Made by a program: the position numbers and the translations under genes
Part shown: piece by piece, positions 1 through 5,193 of the stretch
Position numbering within the stretch: the first letter of the stretch is position 1
Layout of the letters: the number at the start of each line of letters is the position of its first letter
The notes under the pieces: generated by a model
Database searches by the model: none
Seen by the model: the letters and a program-made list of their open reading frames with translations, nothing else
Told to the model about the DNA's origin: nothing
From: CAZIPZ01 sp964541075
Lineage (GTDB): Bacteria; Acidobacteriota; Terriglobia; 20CM-2-55-15
Reading direction: 5' to 3'
NCBI GenBank assembly: GCA_964541075.1
Contig: CAZIPZ010000239.1
Coordinates: 1-5,223 of the forward strand
Length of the DNA stretch: 5,223 nt

Positions 1-1115
1 TGATCCCTAAGGAGCTTATAAAAGATCGCTCCTGCAACTCCTTTGATCAGGTAGTCCTCGTCAATGAAAATGCTGTCATCGGCAGGATAATGCCTGACGG
101 TGCAGAAGCTTCCGGACGCCTTCGACTCGATTTCCACAGCCGTCTCAGGGTGATGCTGAAGCAGTTTCATGGCGATGCCGAGTTGACCAGTCAGCGAGAC
201 TAAAGCATCCTCATCGTCGTAATTGAATCTCAAATCCTCGGAACTCTCTACGTAAAGCATGCCGAGCAACCGTCCCGATGCAAGAATTGGAACGGCCAAT
301 TGACTCCGCGCGTCTGCGAGGCCTGGGAACGGAATGGTTCGCTCAAATCGGTCGCCAAAACCAGCGCGCAGCATGCTTTCGCGAATTGCGCGCGCGTAGC
401 CGTATTCCGTTGCCGCGTGAGTAATGCGTATTGGCGCCTTTTGCTCTGCGGCGACACCGATGATGCCGAAGCCGATTCCCATTTCCGAACCAATGCCGGA
501 ATTGGTGTAGCCGCGGCTTGCTAGTGTGTAAAGCTTCTTTCCGTCGCGATCTGCGATGAGGATCATCGAATGGGCGATGCCGAAATGCCGTTCGATCCCA
601 GCTAACGCCGCCTCAAGCAAGTTCTCAAGGTCGGGCGAGGCGGACAGAGCCTCAATACAAGCGCGTAAAGCAGCCAACCTGTTGAATCGGGCCGCGGCCG
701 GAAACGCCTTGCATGGAATGGCCGTCAGATTGACGACGCGATAGACATCTGAACCGAGCAGGCGAAACACACCCGACATACCTGTGTGAGAAGCAATCCC
801 CGCCAATTTGGCTTTCATGTTTTCGAACAGCGGACCAGAGTCCTCTGTCCGGATGTACTCCAAATCCAGTCGATACTGAGCTGCAGTGAAAGGATCGATG
901 ACGATGGCCGAGGCGCAAGGATTCGCCAGGATGTTCTGCCTCGTCTTGTTGAAGAACTGAAACGACATTGCGACATGGGAAGAGTCGACGAAATGAACCT
1001 GGGACACGTAAGTCACGTTTGGAGTGCCGTCCGGAGCGCAAGTGGCGAGAACACTCGGTATGGCGCCTTCAAAGCAGTCCCTGATCGCATCAATCCTCAA
1101 GAGGCTCTCCAGCAT
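1..1115 (-). CDS. PPOX-like split-barrel plus GAF domain sensory protein, C-terminus beyond the window
   Basis: The reading frame is open without a stop for 371 codons and leaves the window at its left edge. Residues about 15-128 resemble the pyridoxamine 5'-phosphate oxidase (PPOX) FMN-binding split barrel, with PDGTPNVTYVSQ (28-39) and FFNKTRQNI (54-62). Residues about 150-320 are a GAF domain, with RDGKKLYTLASRGY, SQLAVPILASGRLLGMLYVES (from 271) and a closing helix DEDALVSLTGQLGIAMKLL. From about 340 a further domain begins (DEDYLIKGVAGAIFYKLL, 352 on), which I recall as the start of a winged-helix-like tail in similar proteins, but it is cut off. The likely role is cytoplasmic sensing of a redox or small-molecule signal; the ligand is unknown. 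The ATG at 1115 lies 26 bases inside the upstream gene and has no good ribosome binding site, suggesting coupled translation. A TTG at 1100 with GGAGAG before it is an alternative start. The domain calls are fairly sure; the function is inferred. Confidence 0.88.
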   Translation of the reverse strand, partial: MLESLLRIDAIRDCFEGAIPSVLATCAPDGTPNVTYVSQVHFVDSSHVAMSFQFFNKTRQNILANPCASAIVIDPFTAAQYRLDLEYIRTEDSGPLFENMKAKLAGIASHTGMSGVFRLLGSDVYRVVNLTAIPCKAFPAAARFNRLAALRACIEALSASPDLENLLEAALAGIERHFGIAHSMILIADRDGKKLYTLASRGYTNSGIGSEMGIGFGIIGVAAEQKAPIRITHAATEYGYARAIRESMLRAGFGDRFERTIPFPGLADARSQLAVPILASGRLLGMLYVESSEDLRFNYDDEDALVSLTGQLGIAMKLLQHHPETAVEIESKASGSFCTVRHYPADDSIFIDEDYLIKGVAGAIFYKLLRD

Positions 1116-1563
1116 GCGGCCCAGGAGTCTGCTGAAACGCCGATTGAGGACTGAATGTAATTGCAGCCAGATCGTCGGGCTCGCACCATAACAGCGTCCG
1201 GATTCCCATCTCGGAATAACCGAGGGAGCACGCGTCGGCGACAAATCCATCCCGTTGGCGATCCACTAGCGATGCATCTGACGCTAGGACTCGGCCTAGA
1301 GCCGCATCCATCGCTTTCAGCTGAATCGTTGTATGTGTGCTGGGCTGGCTGAAAACGACTGCAATCGCGCGCGTGCCGCGCAAGGCTGTCAGAAACCCCT
1401 CAGCCTGGCTCTTCGCGACTATAATGGTGACGCGAGATCGATCCGCCGATACACGGGCGCCCAGTCCTCGTACAACCTGCGGAGTGTTTTTGCCATCACG
1501 CGTACCGACCACAACTGAAACGCCGCTCTGAATAAACGCGGCCCACTTTTCGGTGACAATCAT
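1090..1563 (-). CDS. Stand-alone pyridoxamine 5'-phosphate oxidase-like (FMN-binding split barrel) protein
   Basis: This 157-residue protein has the size and pattern of single-domain PPOX-like flavin-binding proteins. The visible signs are a short N-terminal helix (MIVTEKWAAFIQ), the strand GVSVVVGTRDGKNTPQVVRG (14-33), then VTIIVA, and the later strand IAVVFSQPSTHTTIQLKA (about 67-84) that is typical of the barrel. The C-terminal part (about 95-157) has a Cys at 112 and another in LLWCEPDD. Members of the fold bind FMN at a dimer interface, but which substrate this one acts on cannot be told, and it need not be a true PdxH. It is the first gene of a pair: its last 26 bases overlap the start of the PPOX-GAF gene in another frame. 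The ATG at 1563 has no clear Shine-Dalgarno sequence. A TATGAT box just upstream would place the transcript start almost on the ATG. Confidence 0.85.
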   Translation of the reverse strand: MIVTEKWAAFIQSGVSVVVGTRDGKNTPQVVRGLGARVSADRSRVTIIVAKSQAEGFLTALRGTRAIAVVFSQPSTHTTIQLKAMDAALGRVLASDASLVDRQRDGFVADACSLGYSEMGIRTLLWCEPDDLAAITFSPQSAFQQTPGPHAGEPLED

Positions 1564-1718
1564 GGATCTTTATCATACCGGAAAATCCGCAGGCTTCTCC
1601 GGCTTACGGATTCCATGCGCATTCAACGAGATCCAGTGACAGCTTTTTTGGAAACAGAGTCGCAGGACAAGAACTGAACCTCTCATAGGAATTGTCCCAA
1701 GCGACAAGCCCGCTCTCA
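1564..1718. other. Intergenic gap between the tonB-like gene and the PPOX pair
   Basis: This gap of 155 bases separates two genes on the same strand. Just after the tonB-like stop there is a weak hairpin (TTGTC/GACAA, 1692-1707) with no T-run, so I see no convincing terminator. Read-through from the tonB-like gene into the PPOX pair is possible. The left end holds the candidate promoter described separately. Confidence 0.4.
1572..1602 (-). promoter_or_regulatory. Possible promoter and inverted repeat upstream of the PPOX pair
   Basis: On the minus strand CCGGAGAA, nine bases, then TTTTCCGG form an 8-bp inverted repeat with one G-T pair (1578-1602). It runs directly into TATGAT (1572-1577), a good match to a bacterial -10 box, which ends eight bases before the ATG at 1563. 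No convincing -35 box lies at the right distance. It could be an operator at a promoter giving a nearly leaderless message, or chance. The hairpin has no T-run after it, so it is not a standard terminator. Confidence 0.25.
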
Positions 1719-2516
1719 TCACAGTTTATCCGGACTTGTAAGAACAAAGTTCACGACTATTGTGGCCTTGGAAGAAACTGGCAGACCATTCCTTGTTGCC
1801 GGAAGGTATTTCCATGCGGCCACGCAACGAACGGCGGCATTCACCAATAGGCTGTGACCGCTAACAACCCTGATTTCGTGAACGTCGCCTTCAGCACTGA
1901 TAATGGCATCGAGGGTGACTGATCCCTGCACTCTGGCCGCTCTCGCCTGCTGCGGATATTCAGGAATCGTCCGCCTGAGCGACTGTGCTGGTTCCACATG
2001 CACTGCTTGAGCGGGTATGTCCTGATTGGGTGACTCTTCCTCGTCACGTTGGATCCGAATGTCTACACTCGGCTCCTCTAACTCCGACGCCGCGTCTTCC
2101 GATGGAAAGCCGAGAGTAGCCGCCAAGACATCCAATTCCGGAATGGACGAATCCGATGTGCCAGAGCTGGAGATGTCCTGAAGCGTCGACCGCGATCCTG
2201 CAACGGACGGCAATGCGGTTTGCTCGACGTCTGCCTGCTTGCGTCGATAGCGGAGAAGATTCCTAGATGATGTGCTCGCACTCAGTTCCGCAACGGAGCC
2301 AACAAGAACGGGCGCGTACAATGGAACCGACTTCCGCGCCTTCGTCACGAAGGCTTCGATGAGTATTGGAACGATGTGGAACCGAGGTGGCAGAATCGTA
2401 ATGGACTGGAACCAGAAAACGAGAACACCAGATCCAACGTGAAGGAGAACTGAGCAGCACATTGAAGATCTGCTACGTTTTCGGTACGCGGATAACGCGG
2501 AGAGCGTATCGAACAC
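1719..2516 (-). CDS. TonB-family energy transducer-like protein with acidic linker
   Basis: This 265-residue protein has the TonB layout. A short basic N-terminus (YRKRSRSS) is followed by one membrane helix at about 21-42, a long periplasmic linker, and a TonB C-terminal domain at about 183-260. That domain shows IPEYPQQARAARVQGSVTL, a second strand with GDVHEIRVVSG, the WKYLPATRNG turn (235-244) and the final strand ATIVVNFVL. Such proteins pass proton-motive energy from ExbB/ExbD to outer-membrane receptors. The linker is not the usual Pro/Lys-rich rod: residues about 100-170 are rich in Ser, Glu and Asp. No exbB, exbD or receptor gene is present here, so the partner is unknown. The start is a GTG without a clear ribosome binding site. 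An ATG at 2462 (residue 19) is the alternative, but it would remove the basic stretch in front of the helix. I am confident of the family, less so of the exact role and start. Confidence 0.88.
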   Translation of the reverse strand: MFDTLSALSAYRKRSRSSMCCSVLLHVGSGVLVFWFQSITILPPRFHIVPILIEAFVTKARKSVPLYAPVLVGSVAELSASTSSRNLLRYRRKQADVEQTALPSVAGSRSTLQDISSSGTSDSSIPELDVLAATLGFPSEDAASELEEPSVDIRIQRDEEESPNQDIPAQAVHVEPAQSLRRTIPEYPQQARAARVQGSVTLDAIISAEGDVHEIRVVSGHSLLVNAAVRCVAAWKYLPATRNGLPVSSKATIVVNFVLTSPDKL

Positions 2517-2786
2517 GAAACAGTCAGTGCATTCAGTATACCAAGCGACAGCCCGTGAAAGATGGAGTGCACGCGCCTCATTCGTCGCTCAGCCGCGTTA
2601 CGCCACCCGGCTTGATCCATGATTGGCGCAGCGGCTGTCCTATCTATTCCAGGAATTGGAAAGCGCGTTCTACGCGCACCCTCAGCTTGACCCTCTTGTC
2701 GCGGTTCTGCTCACGATGAATGTAGGACGGGGGCGCACATCGGCATTGCCAGGGTCCGCGGCAGGGTCGATCGCAACTGCCAACGC
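2517..2786. other. Non-coding stretch after the IS110 remnant
   Basis: These 270 bases lie between the transposase fragment's stop and the tonB-like gene. I find no ORF that looks like a known protein on either strand. It probably holds degraded remains of the element's missing 3' part plus the promoter of the tonB-like gene. One minus-strand frame near 2620-2665 reads PIPGIDRTAAAPI, faintly like the PGIG-TAA motif of the IS110 C-terminal domain, but the surroundings do not support it well. Confidence 0.4.
2535..2540 (-). promoter_or_regulatory. Candidate -10 box for the tonB-like gene
   Basis: The minus strand reads TATACT 18 bases before the GTG at 2516, a five-of-six match to the -10 consensus. 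No good -35 box is seen 16-18 bases further up. If used, it would give a leader of only about a dozen bases, in keeping with the missing Shine-Dalgarno sequence. Confidence 0.25.
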
Positions 2787-3344
2787 TCACAACCACATGG
2801 AACTGCTGCGTATCGCTCGATTGATTTCCTCACCCAGTGCGACGACGCCTTTCTCAAGAAACCCGATGTGGTTCCGAATGTCCCGCTGAACGGCGGCACA
2901 GGGAATTTCCTGACGGCTCCGTTCCAGCGCAAGCACGTCGAGAATCTCCCGCCGACGCGCTTTCAAAATCTTGAGAGTTTCAACAAGGTGGGCAGGCATT
3001 GCCCGCACCTCGGGCTGGACAAGCTCGGCGAAGCAAGCCAAGAGAGAAGCCTGGCTCTGGTGATCCCGCGGTCTGCGTATCGAACGAGCAAAATCCCTCA
3101 CATGCCGCGACGGAACGAGAGCGACGGGCAGGCCGGCGGCGGCAAGCGTTCCGGCAACAGGCAGCTCAATGCCTCCCTGCGCCTCCATAACGACGATTGC
3201 AGGCTCGACCGTAAAAAGCCTGTCGGCAGTCTCGTTTATTCCGCCATCATCGCTACACGCCATCCATTCTTGACCTGTTGGCCGAACCGCGGCCCGAATG
3301 CCGCTCCTGTTGACGTCCAAGCCCACAAACACTCTTGGATTCAT
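2787..3344 (-). pseudogene. Truncated and inactivated IS110-family transposase (N-terminal DEDD part)
   Basis: The 185-residue product matches the N-terminal RuvC-like half of IS110-family recombinases. It has FVGLDV near the start (Asp10), VVMEAQGGIE (Glu54), the stretch GLPVALVPSRHVRDFARSI (71-89), LLACFAELVQPEVRAMP (101-117) and the long basic helix region to the end. Full-length relatives are roughly 330-400 residues and carry a C-terminal Transposase_20 domain with the serine region, which is absent here. The two Asp residues expected in the usual TDxxDA motif line up with His95 and Gln98 (PRDHQSQA), so the acidic catalytic set is broken. The ATG at 3344 is chosen for its excellent AGGAGG site six bases upstream; the frame extends further up, to 3461, but without such a site. 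Loss of both the catalytic residues and the C-terminus indicates a dead, decaying insertion. Confidence 0.85.
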
Positions 3345-3350
3345 CACCGT

Positions 3351-3356
3351 CCTCCT
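3351..3356 (-). promoter_or_regulatory. Shine-Dalgarno site fixing the IS110 remnant start
   Basis: A perfect AGGAGG lies six bases before the ATG at 3344. It decides this start over the longer frame beginning at 3461. Confidence 0.8.
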
Positions 3357-3418
3357 CTCGCTTTCGAGCGAGCAATGGTTGCAAATCCGGCGCCATCCCT
3401 CTGTGTTGAAAAACACAG
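3357..3418 (-). ncRNA. Hairpin-rich leader of the IS110 remnant, possible bridge RNA fossil
   Basis: Three short perfect stem-loops follow one another directly upstream of the transposase ribosome binding site. They are CTCGCT/AGCGAG around a four-base loop (3357-3372), GCAA/TTGC around three bases (3372-3382), and a 7-bp CTGTGTT/AACACAG stem around four bases (3401-3418). A GGCGCC palindrome (3389-3394) sits between the last two. In the IS110 group the non-coding left end before the transposase encodes the bridge RNA that guides recombination. The position fits, but I cannot identify the guide loops, and the element is degenerate, so this is a suggestion only. Confidence 0.25.
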
Positions 3419-3490
3419 CGTTCGCTGGGCAAAGAGTTCGTGAACCGTGGAAGTTTTCCAAGCCCTCGTGAATACTGAGGGTGAAGTTTG

Positions 3491-3521
3491 AACAAGAGGG
3501 CGGTCAAACCGCCCTCTTGTT
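3491..3521 (-). terminator. Strong hairpin terminator of the LPxTA-tail gene
   Basis: AACAAGAGGGCGGT and its exact complement form a perfect 14-bp stem around a three-base loop, 25 bases beyond the stop at 3547. The stem is GC-rich at its top and ends in TTGTT on either strand, so it could act in both directions. It most simply ends transcription of the small secreted protein gene and shields the IS110 remnant. Confidence 0.8.
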
Positions 3522-3546
3522 TGGAAGATTGTGATACGGACGCGAC

Positions 3547-3879
3547 TCAGCCTTTTAAACCGCTTCGTCGCAACCCGGCAGCGCCAAGCAGAGAAAGAAG
3601 CCCCGTAAGAACCAGCAGCGGCGTTTGGCCCGCGGTTCTTGGTAAATCTCGGTTTTCCTCGCCTGATTGGTTCAGGTTCTGATCCTCGGTGGTCTGATCC
3701 TGTTCATTCTGATACTGCGGGTTCTGCTGCTGCGTGTTCTGTTCCTGCTGATTCAGATTGTCCTGGTTCATTTGATCCTGAGCCGACGGTTGCGTGGACT
3801 GCGCCGAAGCATGAACCGGAAGCAGCGCGAGTGCACAAACACAAAATAGAACAACTACGGCACGTTGGACGTATTGCAT
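3547..3879 (-). CDS. Small secreted Q/N-rich protein with LPxTA-type C-terminal sorting signal
   Basis: This 110-residue protein has three clear parts. Residues 1-26 are a Sec signal peptide (hydrophobic core VVVLFCVCALALL, cleavage after ASA). Residues 27-78 are low-complexity, about half Gln and Asn by my count, with no Cys and little hydrophobic content, so this part is probably disordered. Residues 79-110 form a sorting-signal-like tail: LPRTAG, a membrane helix at about 87-103 (PLLVLTGLLSLLGAAGL), then RR and a short end. Such tripartite tails direct membrane or surface anchoring; in Gram-positives LPxTG is cut by sortase, and related tails with LPxTA occur, as I recall, in acidobacterial proteins. 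Which enzyme would act here is unknown and none is encoded in the window. GAGAGGAG nine bases before the ATG supports the start. It has its own upstream gap and its own terminator, so it is probably a single-gene unit. Confidence 0.82.
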   Translation of the reverse strand: MQYVQRAVVVLFCVCALALLPVHASAQSTQPSAQDQMNQDNLNQQEQNTQQQNPQYQNEQDQTTEDQNLNQSGEENRDLPRTAGQTPLLVLTGLLSLLGAAGLRRSGLKG

Positions 3880-4080
3880 TTTGAGAATCTCCTCTCGGAT
3901 TTCGAAAGATCGCTAATTTCCGAAAGTGCAGACCGTCTGCCATATCCGGGGACCTTTAAGGCTCAAGGCGTTATGGATCACACATGGTGGACGCGACCGA
4001 AGATTTTCCCCGAGTGCACCGTCGCGCGAGGATAGTATTCGTCGGCGCCGCACTTACAGAAAGGCTAACGTTCGTCCACG
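3880..4080. other. Intergenic region between the SH3-like gene and the LPxTA-tail gene
   Basis: This 201-base gap contains the ribosome binding site (3889-3896) and the candidate control region of the LPxTA-tail gene. I see no clear hairpin with a T-run after the stop at 4081 and no ORF of note. A weak promoter match, TTGAGC then 16 bases then TATGGC, lies just upstream of the palindrome at 3928-3940. Confidence 0.4.
3928..3940. promoter_or_regulatory. 13-bp palindrome, candidate operator
   Basis: GCAGAC-C-GTCTGC is a perfect inverted repeat with a single central base, 49 bases upstream of the ATG of the LPxTA-tail gene. It overlaps or follows the best -10-like box (TATGGC). Its size and position suit a dimeric repressor, but no regulator is visible nearby and the match could be chance. 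Confidence 0.35.
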
Positions 4081-4461
4081 TCAGTCCAAAGAATACAGAG
4101 CCGCTATTGCGAGCAAGAATGTTGCGGCAACAGCCACCCCGATGCCGGTGACGACTTTCAGGCCGGGACTCCACCCGTCTCTCTGCCGCTCGATCGACTC
4201 GACTTCACTGAACCGAACTTCGCGGATCGGGACGGTTATTCTTGTCTTGGGTTTTATCTGAAAGGAGTCGCCTTCGACGGCGAGAAGATATCCTTTAATC
4301 TGGCCACGATCGAGTAGACGTACGCGGACAAAAGCGCCCGGCTCGAGGCGCTGAGCGAGCGCGCGCCATACTTCCGGCTGTTGCTGAGGCGGACCGGCGA
4401 ACACAGAACTCACGGCCAGCAGGAAGATGAGTACAAATATCAATGCTTTGGGAAATTTCAT
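4081..4461 (-). CDS. Exported SH3/LSm-like small-barrel protein with C-terminal membrane helix
   Basis: This 126-residue protein has a signal peptide at 1-22 (KFPKALIFVLIFLLAVSSVFA, cleavage after VFA). A small all-beta domain follows at about 38-92, with PGAFVRVRLLDRGQIKGYL, DSFQIKPKTRITVPIREV and FSEVESIE, in the pattern of SH3/LSm-like barrels (a G-x-hydrophobic-x-G turn, then strands ending in an acidic strand). Residues about 102-122 form a Gly/Ala-rich membrane helix (VVTGIGVAVAATFLLAIAAL). The barrel should therefore lie in the periplasm, tethered to the inner membrane. I recall similar short proteins from Acidobacteria, all without known function. The start at 4461 is chosen because GAGAGGAG lies five bases upstream and the signal peptide begins there; a longer frame up to 4518 would overlap the upstream gene. 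Only 13 bases separate it from the outer-membrane protein gene, so the two are one operon. Confidence 0.82.
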   Translation of the reverse strand: MKFPKALIFVLIFLLAVSSVFAGPPQQQPEVWRALAQRLEPGAFVRVRLLDRGQIKGYLLAVEGDSFQIKPKTRITVPIREVRFSEVESIERQRDGWSPGLKVVTGIGVAVAATFLLAIAALYSLD

Positions 4462-4466
4462 AAGGA

Positions 4467-4474
4467 CTCCTCTC
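4467..4474 (-). promoter_or_regulatory. Shine-Dalgarno site fixing the start of the SH3-like gene
   Basis: GAGAGGAG, five bases before the ATG at 4461, abuts the stop codon of the upstream gene (4475-4477). It selects the start that gives a proper signal peptide and points to operon translation. Confidence 0.75.
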
Positions 4475-5116
4475 TCAAAAATCCACGCCGAACCCGACGC
4501 GAAGTGTTGAATGAGCAATACCGTGCGAACCCACCGCGACGAGAAGCTCAGACTTCATGAAAGACCATTCGTTGAAGTACGACTTGCACCCTGCAGCGAC
4601 AAAAGGCCGCGCCTCCACATACGTTTTACGCCGCATGATTTGAACGTTGGAGCCTCGCAGCGCAGGGTCGTACAGGTATGTTTCAATCTCTTCGTACACA
4701 GCTGTCAGGCGCACGCCACCCGACACGTACGGATGTGCAAAGACATTCTCAAAAAATTGATATGTGGCCGCGCCCGACATACTTAGAGGACGTACATATC
4801 GGGAGCTATAGCTGTATAACTGGGGATATTGGGACGGGTCGTAGTAAGACCGTTCAGGCGTGACCATGAAACCAGCGTCAGCTTTCAAGTGGGTCGTGAG
4901 ATATCGGCCGGCGTCTAGGTTAAAGGCGAACGGGGGGTTGTTGTCATAGCGCGATTTCCCAAAGTCGCCTCTGTTGACGCCCAGAAGCCCCACGCTTCCA
5001 GCAACATCCCATTTTCGATACTCGATCGTTTTCGGGACGTTCTGCTGCGCGAAAGACGATGAACTGAAAGCAATTAAAGCAAGCGCAGCCGCCACGGCGG
5101 CCAGTCTCGTTTTCAT
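4475..5116 (-). CDS. Outer-membrane beta-barrel protein
   Basis: The 213-residue product starts with a signal peptide (about 1-23, cleavage after SFA). The rest is made of alternating hydrophobic strands rich in Gly and aromatic residues, for example WDVAGSVGLLGVN, AFNLDAGRYLTTHLKADAG, RPLSMSGAATYQFFE, AHPYVSGGVRLTAVYEEIE, RPFVAAGCKSYF and the closing STLRVGFGVDF. The final Phe is the classic C-terminal signal read by the BAM assembly machinery. The length suits an eight-stranded barrel of the OmpA-transmembrane or OmpW-like size class, but I cannot name the family. A Tyr/Ser-rich stretch (about 90-107, RSYYDPSQYPQLYSYSSR) is probably an exposed loop. AAGGAGG nine bases before the ATG supports the start. 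It is the first gene of an operon with the SH3-like protein, which hints that the two act together in the envelope. Confidence 0.82.
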   Translation of the reverse strand: MKTRLAAVAAALALIAFSSSSFAQQNVPKTIEYRKWDVAGSVGLLGVNRGDFGKSRYDNNPPFAFNLDAGRYLTTHLKADAGFMVTPERSYYDPSQYPQLYSYSSRYVRPLSMSGAATYQFFENVFAHPYVSGGVRLTAVYEEIETYLYDPALRGSNVQIMRRKTYVEARPFVAAGCKSYFNEWSFMKSELLVAVGSHGIAHSTLRVGFGVDF

Positions 5117-5193
5117 GACTTCTTTCCTCCTTACTTCCTATTGCGGGAAACGAAGTCGAAAACTTGCAGACAGGGGGACAAAAAAAGGGCCAG

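Noticed and set aside
652..1041. Minus-strand ORF of 129 codons within the PPOX-GAF gene
   Set aside because: It is a different frame of the same strand; the overlapping frame carries recognisable PPOX and GAF motifs without a stop.
786..1154. Plus-strand ORF of 122 codons
   Set aside because: It is antisense to the PPOX domain and has no family resemblance or ribosome binding site that I can see.
2345..2620. Minus-strand ORF of 91 codons at the start of the tonB-like gene
   Set aside because: It overlaps the N-terminus of the tonB-like gene in another frame, with no recognisable domain.
2644..2720. Minus-strand frame with a basic, coding-like stretch (HREQNRDKRVKLRVRVERAF)
   Set aside because: It is short, has no start with a ribosome binding site, and matches no family I know.
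2868..3443. Plus-strand ORF of 191 codons opposite the IS110 remnant
   Set aside because: Its product resembles nothing I know, while the minus strand shows clear IS110 motifs and a strong ribosome binding site. It is an antisense shadow.
3463..3481. CCCTC/GAGGG hairpin near the terminator
   Set aside because: A 5-bp stem with a nine-base loop is too weak to call beside the much stronger hairpin at 3491-3521.
3646..3801. Degenerate CTG/TTC-rich tract that looks like a DNA repeat
   Set aside because: It is explained by the Gln/Asn codons of the secreted protein's linker; there is no fixed unit or spacer as in a CRISPR or tandem repeat.
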